Source: Alphaproteobacteria bacterium
Lineage (GTDB): Bacteria > Pseudomonadota > Alphaproteobacteria > Reyranellales > Reyranellaceae
Length of the DNA stretch: 64,000 bases
Assembly (NCBI GenBank): GCA_016869975.1
Contig: VGCZ01000020.1
Coordinates: 31,724-95,723, forward strand
Reading direction: 5' to 3'
In this document: piece by piece, positions 24,038 through 33,777 of the stretch
Numbering within the stretch: the stretch's first letter is position 1
How the letters are laid out: every line of letters begins with the position of its first letter
Program-made: the position numbers and the translations under genes
Notes under the pieces: generated by a model
The model's database searches: none
What the model saw: the letters and a program-made list of their open reading frames with translations, nothing else
Told to the model about the DNA's origin: nothing

Positions 24038-24723
24038 TCCCGTGTCTCGTACAGCGAGTCGATCGGCGCTCGCGAGAAGCGCACGACCGGTTCGGCGAGA
24101 ACGCGCGTTTCCCAGTCGCGGAATGCCGCGTCGGCGAAAGCCGTCTCGCAATACGCTTGCGCCGCCTTCGAGAGCGCGACGGCGTAAGTACGAAAGCGCG
24201 TCGCCACCGGCAGGTAGAAGGCGTCGGCCATGGAGCGGGCGCCGAACAGCCATGGTCCATCGGTGGCGTTGGCGGCGCGCAACGCCGACCACAGGCGCTC
24301 GACGCGCTCGATGTCGCGCCACGTATCCTCGGGCAGATCGGTCGCCACGCAGCGGCGGCGGATGTTCATCGGCAGGTCGCGGCGCAGGGCCGGGAAGCCG
24401 GAATGCATCTCGGCGCAGGCCGCCCGGATCACGGCGCGGCGTTCGCGATCGACGGGCAGCAACGCCCCGGGGGTTCCGCCCTCGGCCGCCCATTCGGCGA
24501 TGGCGAGGCTGTCCCAGATGGTCGTGGCGCCGACCCGTAGGGCGGGCACCTTGCCGCTGGGCGAGACGGCGCGCACCGCGGTGATTCCCTCGGCGCCGTA
24601 ACCCGGCTGGTCGAGCTCGATCAGCTTCTCGTCGAACGCGATGCCGGCCCAGCGCAGGCAAAGCCAGGGGCGCAGCGACCAGCTGGAGTAGTTGCGATTG
24701 CCGATGTGGAGATGGGGTGTCAT
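24034..24723 (-). CDS. Glutathione S-transferase family protein
   Basis: This 229-residue cytosolic protein starts TPHLHIGNRNYSSWSLRPWL, a thioredoxin-fold N-terminus whose NYSSWSLRP motif marks a common bacterial GST subgroup with a catalytic serine. SPSGKVPALRVG carries the conserved cis-proline, followed by WDSLAIAEWAAE. The helical C-terminal domain includes ADAFYLPVATRFRTY. GSTs conjugate glutathione to electrophiles. ATG 24723 begins the family-consistent N-terminus. The gene is divergent from the GlxA-type regulator and coupled to an EamA exporter downstream. Confidence 0.92.
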   Translation of the reverse strand: MTPHLHIGNRNYSSWSLRPWLCLRWAGIAFDEKLIELDQPGYGAEGITAVRAVSPSGKVPALRVGATTIWDSLAIAEWAAEGGTPGALLPVDRERRAVIRAACAEMHSGFPALRRDLPMNIRRRCVATDLPEDTWRDIERVERLWSALRAANATDGPWLFGARSMADAFYLPVATRFRTYAVALSKAAQAYCETAFADAAFRDWETRVLAEPVVRFSRAPIDSLYETRD

Positions 24724-24863
24724 GGCGCGGCGAGCGTAGACGTGGCGCCGCTTCCATCGCAGATCGCCTGGCGCCAATATCCGGTGGATTCGCGCCAAGT
24801 TCCGCCGCGCCGCGCGTGGCGTCCAACCTATCGACGACCGACGACAATCGATCCGGAACAGCC

Positions 24864-25877
24864 ATGCCCTTCGATCACAGTTCCGCCCAGGCGATTCGAA
24901 CGCGCCGCGATGCGCACCAGACGCGACCGCTGGCCGCCATCCTCGCCTATGACGGCCTGTGTACGTTCGAGTACGGCATCGCGCTCGAGCTCTTCGCCTT
25001 GCCGCGACCGGAGCTCGACGTGCCGTGGTACGTCAGCCGCGTCGTCGGCGTCGACGGGCGGCGCTTGCGCGGCTCGGGTGGCGTGACAGTGGCGGCCGAG
25101 ACGGACCTTGCCGGCCTGCGCGACGCGTCCCTCATCGTCTTGCCGGGCTGGCGCGATCATCGTGAACCGCCGCCGCGACGGCTGCTCGCGGCGCTATGCG
25201 ATGCGGCCGACGCCGGTACGCGGTTCTTGACGATCTGCTCCGGCGCTTTCGTGCTCGGCCATGCCGGGCTGCTCGATGGGCGGCGCGCCACCACGCATTG
25301 GCGATACATCGACGAGCTCGAGCGGGCGTTTCCCAGGGTCAGCGTCGATCGCGCGGCGCTCTACGTCGAGGACGGCGCGATCACGACCTCGGCGGGCAGC
25401 GCCGCCGGCATCGACGCCGGTCTGGCCGTGATCCGGAATGATTTCGGCGCGCGTGTCGCGGCGATGGTCGCGCGCCGCCTGGTGATGTCACCGCATCGCG
25501 CGGGTGATCAGCCGCAATTGGTAGAGGCGCCGGTCAGCGTGCGTTCGGGCCGCACGATTTCCGCCACGCTCGATTGGGCGCGGCGCAACCTGCATCGACG
25601 GATCGGCGTGGGCGCGTTGGCCGCGCAGTCGGCGATGAGCGGCCGGTCGTTCTTCCGGCACTTCGAGGCGGCGACCGGCACGTCGCCGCTCGCCTGGCTG
25701 CGCCAGGCGCGCCTCGTGCGGGCGCGCGAACTGCTGGAGGGCACGATGCTGTCGATGGTCGAGGTGGCCCGGCAATGCGGCTTCGGCTCGCCGGAGACCT
25801 TCCGCGCCAGCTTCCGCCGCGCGCTCGGCGTCTCGCCTGCCGCCTACCGCCGCCGGTTTAGCCCGTCGCGGCCTTGA
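24864..25877 (+). CDS. GlxA/FtrA-type transcriptional regulator (DJ-1/PfpI plus AraC HTH)
   Basis: This 337-residue regulator has a DJ-1/PfpI-like sensor domain (about residues 23-200). Its nucleophile-elbow motif reads FLTICSGAFVLGHAGLLDGR, with C125. An AraC DNA-binding domain (about 235-335) shows IGVGALAAQSAMSGRSFFRH and EVARQCGFGSPETFRASFRR. Such proteins often activate operons for amine or amino-acid catabolism. It is divergent from the GST-EamA pair with about 140 bp between, making those genes plausible targets. The 3' end overlaps the convergent CoA transferase by 20 bp. Confidence 0.92.
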   Translation: MPFDHSSAQAIRTRRDAHQTRPLAAILAYDGLCTFEYGIALELFALPRPELDVPWYVSRVVGVDGRRLRGSGGVTVAAETDLAGLRDASLIVLPGWRDHREPPPRRLLAALCDAADAGTRFLTICSGAFVLGHAGLLDGRRATTHWRYIDELERAFPRVSVDRAALYVEDGAITTSAGSAAGIDAGLAVIRNDFGARVAAMVARRLVMSPHRAGDQPQLVEAPVSVRSGRTISATLDWARRNLHRRIGVGALAAQSAMSGRSFFRHFEAATGTSPLAWLRQARLVRARELLEGTMLSMVEVARQCGFGSPETFRASFRRALGVSPAAYRRRFSPSRP

Positions 25878-27012
25878 TCTCGCCGTCGCTCAGGCCGAAG
25901 GAGCGCAGCACGTCCTTGGTGTTCTGGCCGAGGTCGGCGCAGAAGTTCTTCACCGAGGTGTCGGCTTCGGACATCCGGAAGGGTGCGGCCACGACCTGCA
26001 GCGTGCCACCGGCGTCGGCGACCGGCTGCAGGACACGGCGATGGGCGGTCTGCGGGTCGGCCATCACCTCGGGCACGCTGCGATAACGCGAGGCCGGCAC
26101 GCCATTGGCCTCGAAGGCCGCCATGACCTCCTCGACGCTGTGCCGGGTCGACCACTTCTCCAACTCGTCGACATACTCGCCCCAATTGTTGCGGCGATCG
26201 GTGTACTTGGCGAAGCGCGGATCGGTGATCCAGTCGGGGCGGCCGGCGGCATGGCACAGGCCCTGGAATGTCTTCTCGCTCGCCACAGCCGGCATGACGT
26301 AGCCGGTCTTGGTACGCACCGGCCCGAACATCGGCCGGCTCGGCGGATCGATATGCACCTGCGTGCGCATGACCTCGCCCATCAGCACGCCGAGCATGGT
26401 CTCGACCATCGATACGTCGATCATCTGGCCGATTCCGGTGGTCTTGCGCTGATAGAGCGCCGCCATGATCGCGCCGAAGCAATAGGAGCCGCTGTTGAAG
26501 TCGGCAAAGAACACGCCGCAATTGTCGGGACGATCGCGGTCCTGCTGGTAGCTCATATGGGCGATCTCATAGCCCGAGGCGGCGTGGATCATCGGCGCGT
26601 AGGCCGGCAGTTCGGCAGACGGGCCGGTCTGGCCGTAGCCCGAGATCGCGGCGTAGATCAGATCGGGCTTGATCGCTTTCAGCTGCTCGTAGTCGAGGCC
26701 CAGCCGCTTCATCACGCCGGGGCGGAAGTTCTCGACCAGGATGTCAGCGCCGGCGACCATGCGCTTGACCGCCGCGATCGCCGATTTGTTCTTCAGGTCG
26801 AGCACCACCGATCGTTTGCCGGCGTTGAGGTAGGTGAAGACGCCCGACGCGCCGTTCCGCAGAGGCGGGCGCGTGCGCATCATGTCGCCCTCGGGCGCTT
26901 CGATCTTGATCACTTCGGCGCCGAGATCGGCGAGCAGCCGCGTACAATGCGGCCCGGCGATCGTCGTGGTGAAATCGAGGACGCGGATACCTTGGAGCGC
27001 GTTGGTTTTCAT
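25858..27012 (-). CDS. CaiB/BaiF family CoA transferase
   Basis: This 384-residue class III CoA transferase moves CoA between organic acids. GIRVLDFTTTIAGPHCTRLLADLGAEVIKIE is split by family landmarks typical of FRC/CaiB proteins, and VENFRPGVMKRLGLDYEQL and DVSMVETML follow. At the place of the usual catalytic Asp (pattern G-Y/F-D), the sequence reads PAYAPMIHAASG, with Ala139 where Asp is expected. Some annotated family members share that variant, so activity is uncertain. It lies 4 bp downstream of an EamA transporter gene on the same strand, forming a two-gene operon. Confidence 0.9.
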   Translation of the reverse strand: MKTNALQGIRVLDFTTTIAGPHCTRLLADLGAEVIKIEAPEGDMMRTRPPLRNGASGVFTYLNAGKRSVVLDLKNKSAIAAVKRMVAGADILVENFRPGVMKRLGLDYEQLKAIKPDLIYAAISGYGQTGPSAELPAYAPMIHAASGYEIAHMSYQQDRDRPDNCGVFFADFNSGSYCFGAIMAALYQRKTTGIGQMIDVSMVETMLGVLMGEVMRTQVHIDPPSRPMFGPVRTKTGYVMPAVASEKTFQGLCHAAGRPDWITDPRFAKYTDRRNNWGEYVDELEKWSTRHSVEEVMAAFEANGVPASRYRSVPEVMADPQTAHRRVLQPVADAGGTLQVVAAPFRMSEADTSVKNFCADLGQNTKDVLRSFGLSDGEIKAATG

Positions 27013-27016
27013 CTGT

Positions 27017-27922
27017 CTACCGTCCCAACAGAACCATCACCACGCCGCCGACCACGAGGATCGCGCCGCTGAACTCGCCCAGGCTCGGGCGCTCGTGCAG
27101 CATGTAGCGACTGGCGAGAAAGGTGAAGACCAGCTCGACCTGGCCCACGGCGCGTACCAGGGCCGGGTTCTGCAGGGCGAAGCCCAGCGCCCAGCCGGCC
27201 GAGCCCATGACGCTGGTGAAGCCGACGATGCTCGAGGTGCGCCAGCTCTTGATCACGCGGCTGACCTCGCCGGGTTCGCGCGCCAGCAGCCAGGCGCCCA
27301 TTACCACGGTCTGGATGGTGTTCATCAGCGCCAGGGTGAAGATCGCCTTGATCATGAAGTCGCCGGAGGGCAGCGCCTCGATGGCCTGACGGATTCCCAG
27401 CGCGGCGACGCTGAAGAAGGTACCGGCGGCGACGCCGACCAGCGCCGCCTTCTGTGTCCAGCCCATGATGATCGAGCGCAGGCCCTTGGTATCGCCCTTT
27501 ACCGACAGCACCAGCACGCCCACCAGGCAGATGGCGATGCCGACCCAGGCTAGCCAGCCGAGATGGGCGTTCAGGAAAAGCGTGCCGAACAGCGCGATCT
27601 GGATGGTCTCGGTCTTGGAGTAGGCGGTGCCGACCGTGAAGTTGCGCAGCTCGAAGGTGTAGATCAGCAGCGAGGTGGCGATGATCTGCCCCATGCCGCC
27701 CAGCGCCGCCCAGGCGACGAAGCGCCAGTCCCAGTCCGGCAGCACGCGGTTGCCCAGAGTCAGCAGCAGCACGAGCATCAGGATCGACAACGGCGCGCCA
27801 TAGACGTAGCGCACGAAGTTCGCGCCGTTGGTGCTGAGCTGGGCCTTGAGCTTCTGCTGCAGCGCGGTGCGGATGGTCTGAAACAGCGCCGCGCCGATGG
27901 TGATCGGTATCCAGAGTTCCAC
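27017..27922 (-). CDS. EamA/DMT family transporter
   Basis: This 301-residue ten-helix membrane protein begins MELWIPITIGAALFQTIRTA. Conserved DMT features include AYSKTETIQIALFGTLFL, a charged helix end before GWLAWVGIAICLVGVLVLSV, and the closing EFSGAILVVGGVVMVLLGR. It is the upstream cistron of a two-gene unit with the CoA transferase, so it may move the acid that is activated. No regulator is adjacent apart from the FtrA-type gene beyond the transferase. Confidence 0.88.
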   Translation of the reverse strand: MELWIPITIGAALFQTIRTALQQKLKAQLSTNGANFVRYVYGAPLSILMLVLLLTLGNRVLPDWDWRFVAWAALGGMGQIIATSLLIYTFELRNFTVGTAYSKTETIQIALFGTLFLNAHLGWLAWVGIAICLVGVLVLSVKGDTKGLRSIIMGWTQKAALVGVAAGTFFSVAALGIRQAIEALPSGDFMIKAIFTLALMNTIQTVVMGAWLLAREPGEVSRVIKSWRTSSIVGFTSVMGSAGWALGFALQNPALVRAVGQVELVFTFLASRYMLHERPSLGEFSGAILVVGGVVMVLLGR

Positions 27923-28032
27923 GCGATTCTTTCTGTCGGTCCCCTGTCGGCACTCTAGCGGGCGATCCGCCGCGCGGCGAGCCGTGCGGTCGGGCGGCTG
28001 TCATGCTAGATCGCGGGGCAGTCGGAGGACGG

Positions 28033-28389
28033 ATGAGATCGGCGCTTGCACTCGTTGTCGGTTTGCTGACGGCGCTGTCCGTCGGTGGCGCCCATGGGCA
28101 GGCCGGCGGCTGGGTCGCGGTCGCCGCCGACTCCGCCGGATCGGCGATCACCACGGCTACAGGCCCATCTAAAGCAGAAGCCGGCCGCCGCGCTAAGACA
28201 GCCTGCGGCCGGGCGACCTGCGACGTGGTCGCCGACCGCCAGGGCGGCTGCGCCGGCGCCCTGCGCCTGGTGCTGATGGGGCCCGTCCAGAAATGGACGG
28301 GCCAGCGGGAATCCGAATGGCGCACCCACTTCCAGCGCACCTGCCCGTCCGGCCAGTGCGCCAAGGCGATGGCCTGCGTCACGCCGTGA
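28033..28389 (+). CDS. DUF4189 domain secreted protein
   Basis: This 118-residue protein has a signal peptide ending GGAHG and a single DUF4189-like domain. [20 protein letters not shown] is followed by an Ala/Lys helix with a conserved Cys ([18 protein letters not shown]) and [11 protein letters not shown]. Six cysteines in the mature part suggest disulfides in the periplasm. DUF4189 has no settled function. ATG 28033 follows GGAGGA. The gene stands alone upstream of ilvD, 85 bp away. Confidence 0.75.
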   Translation: MRSALALVVGLLTALSVGGAHGQAGGWVAVAADSAGSAITTATGPSKAEAGRRAKTACGRATCDVVADRQGGCAGALRLVLMGPVQKWTGQRESEWRTHFQRTCPSGQCAKAMACVTP

Positions 28390-28474
28390 CGCCGGACACC
28401 GTTCTGGATTTGCCCGCGGTGGCGCGGGTATGGTGCGTGCCGACCCAGCCCATGTACGTCCAGGAGTTCACGCG

Positions 28475-30241
28475 ATGAAGAAGCCGGCCAAGGCCAAGGC
28501 GAAGAAGCCCACGCTGCATCCCAACCCGACGCTCGATAAGTCGAAGATGCCCAGCCGCTACACCACGGTCGGGCCGGAGCGCGCACCGCACCGCTCGTAC
28601 CTGTACGCCATGGGGTTGAACGAGAAGCAGATCGGCCAGCCGCTGGTCGGCGTCGCGACCTGCTGGAACGAAGCGGCGCCCTGCAACATCGCGCTCAATC
28701 GTCAGGCACAGGCGGTGAAGATCGGCGTCGACCGTTCCGGCGGTACGCCGCGCGAGTTCACCACCATCACGGTGACCGACGGTATCGCTATGGGCCACCA
28801 GGGCATGAAATCGTCGCTCGCCAGCCGCGACCTGATCGCCGACTCGGTCGAGCTCACCATGCGCGGCCATTGTTACGACGCGATGGTGACCCTGGCCGGC
28901 TGCGACAAGTCGCTGCCCGGCATGATGATGTCGATGCTCAGGCTCAACGTGCCGTCGGTGTTCATGTATGGCGGCTCGATCCTGCCCGGCAAGTTCCGCG
29001 GCAAGGATATCACCGTGGTCGATGTCTTCGAGGGCGTCGGCATGCACGCCGCCGGCAAGTTCACCGACGCCGACCTGCACGAGATGGAGTGCGCAGCCTG
29101 CCCGTCGGCCGGCTCCTGCGGCGGTCAGTTCACCGCCAACACCATGGCCTGTGTCTCCGAGGCGATCGGCCTGGCGCTGCCCGGCTCGGCCGGCTCGCCG
29201 GCGCCCTACGAGTCGCGCGACGAGTACGCGACGGCGTCGGGCGAGGCGGTGATGAACCTGCTGCGCCTGGGCATCCGCCCGCGCGACATCTGCACCCGCG
29301 AGGCGTTCGAGAACGCCGCGACCGTCGTCGCCGCCACCGGCGGCTCGACCAACGCCGCGCTGCACCTGCCGGCGATGGCGCATGAATGCGGCATCAAGTT
29401 CGACCTGCACGACGTGGCGAAGATCTTCAAGAAGACGCCGTACATCGCCGACCTCAAGCCGGGCGGCAAGTACGTCGCGCTCGACATGTACCGCATCGGC
29501 GGCATCCCCGTGGTGATCAAGGAACTGCTCGACAACGGCCTGCTGCATGGCGAGTGCCTCACCGTCACCGGCAAGACCTTGGCGGAGAACCACAAGGACG
29601 TGAAGTTCCCCGAGGACCAGGATGTCGTCTATCGCGTGAAGAACTGCATCACGCCGACCGGCGGCGTGGTCGGCCTCAAGGGCACCTTGGCCCCTGACGG
29701 TGCGATCGTGAAGGTCGCGGGCATGCAGCGTCTCGTCTTCCGCGGACCGGCGCGCTGCTTCGACAGCGAGGAAGAGGCGTTCAACGCGGTGGTGAAGGGC
29801 AAGTTCAAGGAAGGCGAGGTCATCGTCATCCGCTACGAAGGCCCCAAGGGCGGGCCGGGCATGCGCGAGATGCTGTCGACCACGGCGGCGCTCTACGGCC
29901 TTGGCGTCGGCGAGAAGGTGGCGCTGATCACCGACGGCCGCTTCTCCGGCGGTACGCGCGGCTTCTGTGTCGGCCATGTCGGGCCGGAGGCGCAGGTCGG
30001 CGGCCCGATCGGTCTCCTGAAGAACGGCGACATCATCGTCATCGACGCGATCAAGGGCCGCCTCGACGTCGAGCTTTCGGCCAAGGAACTCAAGGCGCGC
30101 GCCAAGAAGTGGAAGCCAAAGAAGAACGGTTACACGGCGGGCGCGCTGTGGAAGTACGCGCAGCTCGTCGGCCCGGCGGTCGACGGCGCGCTGACGCATC
30201 CCGGCGCGAAGAAAGAAAGCCACGTCTTCGCCGATATCTGA
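28475..30241 (+). CDS. ilvD: Dihydroxy-acid dehydratase
   Basis: IlvD dehydrates 2,3-dihydroxy-isovalerate or -methylvalerate in valine, isoleucine and leucine synthesis, using an Fe-S cluster and Mg2+. The protein has 588 residues. Cluster and metal ligands appear in [15 protein letters not shown] and [39 protein letters not shown] and [11 protein letters not shown] form the C-terminal barrel site. ATG 28475 has AGGAG nearby and starts a Lys/Ala-rich leader ([12 protein letters not shown]) typical of this IlvD branch. A long palindromic element follows the stop. The related sugar-acid dehydratases are a less likely alternative. Confidence 0.94.
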   Translation: MKKPAKAKAKKPTLHPNPTLDKSKMPSRYTTVGPERAPHRSYLYAMGLNEKQIGQPLVGVATCWNEAAPCNIALNRQAQAVKIGVDRSGGTPREFTTITVTDGIAMGHQGMKSSLASRDLIADSVELTMRGHCYDAMVTLAGCDKSLPGMMMSMLRLNVPSVFMYGGSILPGKFRGKDITVVDVFEGVGMHAAGKFTDADLHEMECAACPSAGSCGGQFTANTMACVSEAIGLALPGSAGSPAPYESRDEYATASGEAVMNLLRLGIRPRDICTREAFENAATVVAATGGSTNAALHLPAMAHECGIKFDLHDVAKIFKKTPYIADLKPGGKYVALDMYRIGGIPVVIKELLDNGLLHGECLTVTGKTLAENHKDVKFPEDQDVVYRVKNCITPTGGVVGLKGTLAPDGAIVKVAGMQRLVFRGPARCFDSEEEAFNAVVKGKFKEGEVIVIRYEGPKGGPGMREMLSTTAALYGLGVGEKVALITDGRFSGGTRGFCVGHVGPEAQVGGPIGLLKNGDIIVIDAIKGRLDVELSAKELKARAKKWKPKKNGYTAGALWKYAQLVGPAVDGALTHPGAKKESHVFADI

Positions 30242-30248
30242 TTGCTAT

Positions 30249-30315
30249 CTGTCATCCCGAGCGACGCGAGGGATCTAGGGTTGGTCTAGATCCCTCACTG
30301 CGCTCGGGATGACAG
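30249..30315. repeat. Complete palindromic CATCCCGAGCG element, probable bidirectional terminator
   Basis: CTGTCATCCCGAGCG (30249-30263) pairs exactly with CGCTCGGGATGACAG (30301-30315). Inside, GAGGGATCTAG (30268-30278) pairs with CTAGATCCCTC (30286-30296) around GGTTGGT. It separates convergent ilvD and the nitronate-monooxygenase-like gene. This is a widespread type of bacterial interspersed repeat; partial copies lie at 5005 and 34858. Confidence 0.85.
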
Positions 30316-30317
30316 CA

Positions 30318-31454
30318 TCACTCCGCTACCGTCCCCGACAGCCGCTCCACCGCCTCGGCGTAGTCCTGCATGAAGTCGTAGACCACGCTGCGCGCCGATT
30401 GCTCGGTGTTCATCAAACCGACGGCCTGGCCGACATAGTAGGTGGCCAGCGCCTTGGCGCCGGGGTGACCGCTTTCCGCGAGCTGATCGATGCGCGCGAA
30501 AGCGCGGCGCACGGCGAGACCCTGCAGCGGCATGGGCAGTGGATCAGGCGCGCCCTCGGCTTGCCAGGCGTCCGTCCAGGGCGAGCGCAGTTGGCGTGTG
30601 TACTTTCCGGTGCGACTGCGCGAGCGCACGGTGTCGCGCGACGTCGCCGCCAGCATCTTCTGCTTCACCGTTGGGCTGGTCTCGGCCTCGGCGGTCGTCA
30701 GCCACACCGACGCAGTCCACGCGCCATGCGCGCCCATGGCCATGCACGCGGCCATCTGGCGGCCGGTGGCGATGCCGCCGGCGGCCAGCACGCGCACATT
30801 GGGGTAGGGTTCGACCGCCTGCAGCACCTCGGGGATCAGCACCAGGGTCGAGATCTCGCCGCAATGGCCACCGGCCTCGGTGCCGGCGACGACGAGGATA
30901 TCGACGCCCGCCTGCGCGTGGCGCAGCGCGTGTTCCTTGGAGCCGGTCAGCGCGCCAACAGGTACGCCCTTGGCGCGGGCGTGCTCGAACATCGTCGGTG
31001 GCGGCACGCCCAGCGCGTTGACCACCAACCCGATCGGATGCGTAAAGGCGACGTCGAGCAGAGCCGCGGCGCCCGACTCCCGAAGGTTCTCACCGTAGGA
31101 GCCGGGCGGGGCCGCGTCCCACAGGCCGGTCGTATCGATGCCATGGCGTTCGAGCAGGCCGCTGATGTGCTTGCGATGCTCCGGCGGTATGCGCGCCTCG
31201 AGTTCGGCCGCGGTGACGCCACCGTCCTTGGCTTCCATCTTGTTGGGCACGAGCAGATCGACGCCGTAGGGCCTGCCCTTCACTTTCTCGTCGATCCAGC
31301 GCAGCTCGATGTCGAGGGATTGCGGCGTGTGGCCGACGGCACCCAGCACGCCCATGCCGCCGGCGTTGGTCACGGCCGCCACCACGTCGCGGCAATGGCT
31401 GAAAGCGAAGAGGGGAAACTCGATACCGAGATCCTTGCACAGCGCCGACTTCAT
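30318..31454 (-). CDS. Nitronate monooxygenase-like FMN enzyme (NPD family)
   Basis: This 378-residue TIM-barrel protein resembles nitronate monooxygenases (2-nitropropane dioxygenase family), which oxidise alkyl nitronates with FMN and O2. AVTNAGGMGVLGAVGHTPQS near residue 28, ILVVAGTEAGGHCGEISTLV with the conserved His, and VRVLAAGGIATGRQMAACMA are the family FMN sites. ATG 31454 is preceded by AAGGGAGCG. The C-terminal helices are longer than in typical NMOs, and the branch also includes enzymes of unknown substrate. It is divergent from the Bug/Rieske pair. Confidence 0.86.
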   Translation of the reverse strand: MKSALCKDLGIEFPLFAFSHCRDVVAAVTNAGGMGVLGAVGHTPQSLDIELRWIDEKVKGRPYGVDLLVPNKMEAKDGGVTAAELEARIPPEHRKHISGLLERHGIDTTGLWDAAPPGSYGENLRESGAAALLDVAFTHPIGLVVNALGVPPPTMFEHARAKGVPVGALTGSKEHALRHAQAGVDILVVAGTEAGGHCGEISTLVLIPEVLQAVEPYPNVRVLAAGGIATGRQMAACMAMGAHGAWTASVWLTTAEAETSPTVKQKMLAATSRDTVRSRSRTGKYTRQLRSPWTDAWQAEGAPDPLPMPLQGLAVRRAFARIDQLAESGHPGAKALATYYVGQAVGLMNTEQSARSVVYDFMQDYAEAVERLSGTVAE

Positions 31455-31569
31455 GGCGTCGCTCCCTTGCTGTCCGGTCCTCACTATAGATCGCCGTCGT
31501 CGTCCCGGCTTGCCTAGTTGACGCGCCATTCCGCGCGGGGGAACGTGGTCCGAGGATGGGAGGAACACG

Positions 31570-32544
31570 ATGAAGGCGATCAGTCGCCGTACGATACTGG
31601 GCGCCACCTTGGTAGCCGGTGCGCTTCCCGCCCGGGCGCAGGACGCGTGGCCGTCCAAACCCGTGCGTATCGTCGTGCCGTTCAACGCCGGTGGCGCGAT
31701 CGATGCGCTGGCGCGGGTGATCGCCGAGCCGGTGGCGGCGAAGCTCGGCCAGCAGGTTCTGGTCGATCCCAAGCCCGGCGCCAACACCATCGTCGGCTCG
31801 GAGATCGTCGCCAAGGCGGCACCGGATGGCTACACCTTGCTGATCACGACTAACTCCACGCACACCAACAATCCCGCGCTCTACGCCAAGCTACCGTTTG
31901 ATCCGGCCAAGGACCTCGTGCCGATCTCCCTGGTGTCGCTGGGTTCGATCCTGGTCTGCGCCAAGTCGGACGCGCCGTTCGGCGATCTCAAGGGCATGGC
32001 CAGCTGGGCCAAGGGGCTGGGCCGGCCGGTGACTTATGGCAGCTGGGGCATCGGCTCCTCGGGCCATCTCTATGGCCTGCTGTTCGAGAAGATGCTGGGC
32101 GGACAGTGGAGCCACGTGCCCTATCGCGGCGACGTGCCGGCGCTGCAGGACGTCGGCAACGGCACGCTCGATATCACTTGGGCCAGCCCGACCAGCGCCA
32201 AGACGCAGATCGCGGCCAACCGCGTGAAGCCGATCGCGGCGGTCGGCGCGGCGCGTGGTGCGGCGATGCCCGATCTCGCGACCTTCGCCGAGCAGGGCTT
32301 TCCCGGCTTCGACTTGCGCCTGTTCGTGGCGGCTTACGCGCCGGCGGGCACGCCGGCGACGATCATCGCGCGCATGCGGCGCGAGATCGCCGTGGCCGTC
32401 GCGCTGCCCGACGTGCGGGAGAAGATGATCCAGCAGGGCCAGACGCCGGTCGCCTCGACGTCGGAAGAGTTGGCCGCTGTGCTGACCCGTGAGACGCCGA
32501 TCTGGGCCGAGCTGATCAAGGCCTCAGGCGCGAAGGTGGAGTGA
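31570..32544 (+). CDS. Tripartite tricarboxylate transporter substrate-binding protein (Bug/TctC family)
   Basis: This 324-residue periplasmic binding protein has a leader with a twin-arginine-like start (ISRRTILGATL) and cleavage near ARAQD. The mature start, WPSKPVRIVVPFNAGGAIDA, and HVPYRGDVPALQDVGNGTLD are Bug family hallmarks. No TctA/TctB genes are seen. It ends 4 bp before the Rieske oxygenase gene, so the two are co-transcribed and the binding protein probably delivers the oxygenase substrate, an aromatic or aliphatic acid. Confidence 0.92.
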   Translation: MKAISRRTILGATLVAGALPARAQDAWPSKPVRIVVPFNAGGAIDALARVIAEPVAAKLGQQVLVDPKPGANTIVGSEIVAKAAPDGYTLLITTNSTHTNNPALYAKLPFDPAKDLVPISLVSLGSILVCAKSDAPFGDLKGMASWAKGLGRPVTYGSWGIGSSGHLYGLLFEKMLGGQWSHVPYRGDVPALQDVGNGTLDITWASPTSAKTQIAANRVKPIAAVGAARGAAMPDLATFAEQGFPGFDLRLFVAAYAPAGTPATIIARMRREIAVAVALPDVREKMIQQGQTPVASTSEELAAVLTRETPIWAELIKASGAKVE

Positions 32545-32548
32545 TGCG

Positions 32549-33739
32549 ATGACGCTCGATCAGGGAACCGCGTATGGCCTGAAGGCGCCGAGCTACGACG
32601 CGCGTCTGACCGATGTCGGGCGTGGCACGCCGATGGGCGAGCTGCTGCGGCGCTACTGGCATCCGGTGGGGCTGGCCGCGGACGCGAACGCGACGCCGCG
32701 CGCGGTGCGGGTGCTGGGCGAGGATCTGATCCTGTTCCGTGACGGGCAGGGCCGCGCGGGACTCGTTTATCCGCGCTGCTGCCATCGCGGCACGACCCTG
32801 TACTACGGCAAGGTCGAGGAGCGCGGCATACGTTGCTGCTATCACGGCTGGCTGTTCGACGTGCAGGGCTATTGCCTGGAGATGCCCTGCGAGCCCAACC
32901 CGACCGGTGCGCAATGCCAGCGCGTGCGCCAGCCCTGGTATCCTGTGGAAGAGCGCTACGGTCTGGTCTTCGCATACATGGGCCCACCCGAGCGTAAGCC
33001 GGTGCTGCCGCGCTACGAGGCGCTGGAGGTGATGGGGTCCGGCGAGTTCGTCGAGACCGACGACTCCAGCATCGGCTCGGGCGGCATCCAGATTGCGCCC
33101 TGCAACTGGCTGCAGCACTACGAGAACGTGGTCGACCCGTACCACGTGCCGATCCTGCACGGCAGCTTCAGCGGCGCGCAATTCGCGCAGATGATGATGG
33201 GCTTCCCCAAGGTGAAGTTCGAGTATGGCCCGATCAGTGTGAAGGCCACCTCGGTGCGAAAGCTGCCCGATGGCCGCAGCTTCCGCCGCGTGACCGAGGC
33301 CGCGCTACCGACGTTGCGTGTCGTCGCCAATCCGCAGGTCGGTGATCGCTTCGGCATGGTCGAGTCGATCGGCTGGACCTTGCCGATCGATGACACGCAT
33401 TACCGCATCTACGTCGCCGGCCGCGTGCGCGAGGCGGGCGAGCTGAAGAAGTTCCGCTCGAAGTACAACGGCAAGACCTGGGACCAGCTGAGCGAAGCCG
33501 AGCACCAGCAATTCCCCGGCGACACCGAGGCGCAGGTCGGCCAGGGCGCGATCACCTTCCATTCGGAAGAGCACCTGATGTCGAGCGACCAGGGTGTGTC
33601 GATGTTGCGCATGCTGCTGCGCCGCCAGCTCGAGGCCGTGGCGCGCGGCGAGAACCCTGCCGGCACGGCGTTCAGCGAGGCGGACGCTTACATCCGTTTC
33701 GAATCGGGTCAGTATCTCGAGGACGCGACGGCGGCGTAG
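32549..33739 (+). CDS. Rieske non-heme iron oxygenase, alpha subunit type
   Basis: This 396-residue enzyme has a Rieske [2Fe-2S] domain with C77/C78-H79 in YPRCCHRGTT and C96-x2-H99 in RCCYHGWLFD. A catalytic mononuclear-iron domain shows NWLQHYENVVDPYHVPILH with the His/His/Asp ligand set. Such oxygenases hydroxylate or demethylate aromatic acids. The phthalate dioxygenase/vanillate demethylase-like architecture needs a separate reductase, which is not in the window. It follows the Bug gene by 4 bp. The substrate is unknown. Confidence 0.93.
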   Translation: MTLDQGTAYGLKAPSYDARLTDVGRGTPMGELLRRYWHPVGLAADANATPRAVRVLGEDLILFRDGQGRAGLVYPRCCHRGTTLYYGKVEERGIRCCYHGWLFDVQGYCLEMPCEPNPTGAQCQRVRQPWYPVEERYGLVFAYMGPPERKPVLPRYEALEVMGSGEFVETDDSSIGSGGIQIAPCNWLQHYENVVDPYHVPILHGSFSGAQFAQMMMGFPKVKFEYGPISVKATSVRKLPDGRSFRRVTEAALPTLRVVANPQVGDRFGMVESIGWTLPIDDTHYRIYVAGRVREAGELKKFRSKYNGKTWDQLSEAEHQQFPGDTEAQVGQGAITFHSEEHLMSSDQGVSMLRMLLRRQLEAVARGENPAGTAFSEADAYIRFESGQYLEDATAA

Positions 33740-33746
33740 ATCTCTT

Positions 33747-33774
33747 CCTTCTCCCCGCCTTCGCGGGGAGAAGG
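33747..33774. repeat. Perfect 12-bp palindrome, CCTTCTCCCCGC family
   Basis: CCTTCTCCCCGC (33747-33758) and its exact complement (33763-33774) flank a CTTC loop. The same arms, with CTGC as loop, recur at 42521-42548. It follows the Rieske oxygenase stop and may act as a terminator. Confidence 0.85.
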
Positions 33775-33777
33775 ACA

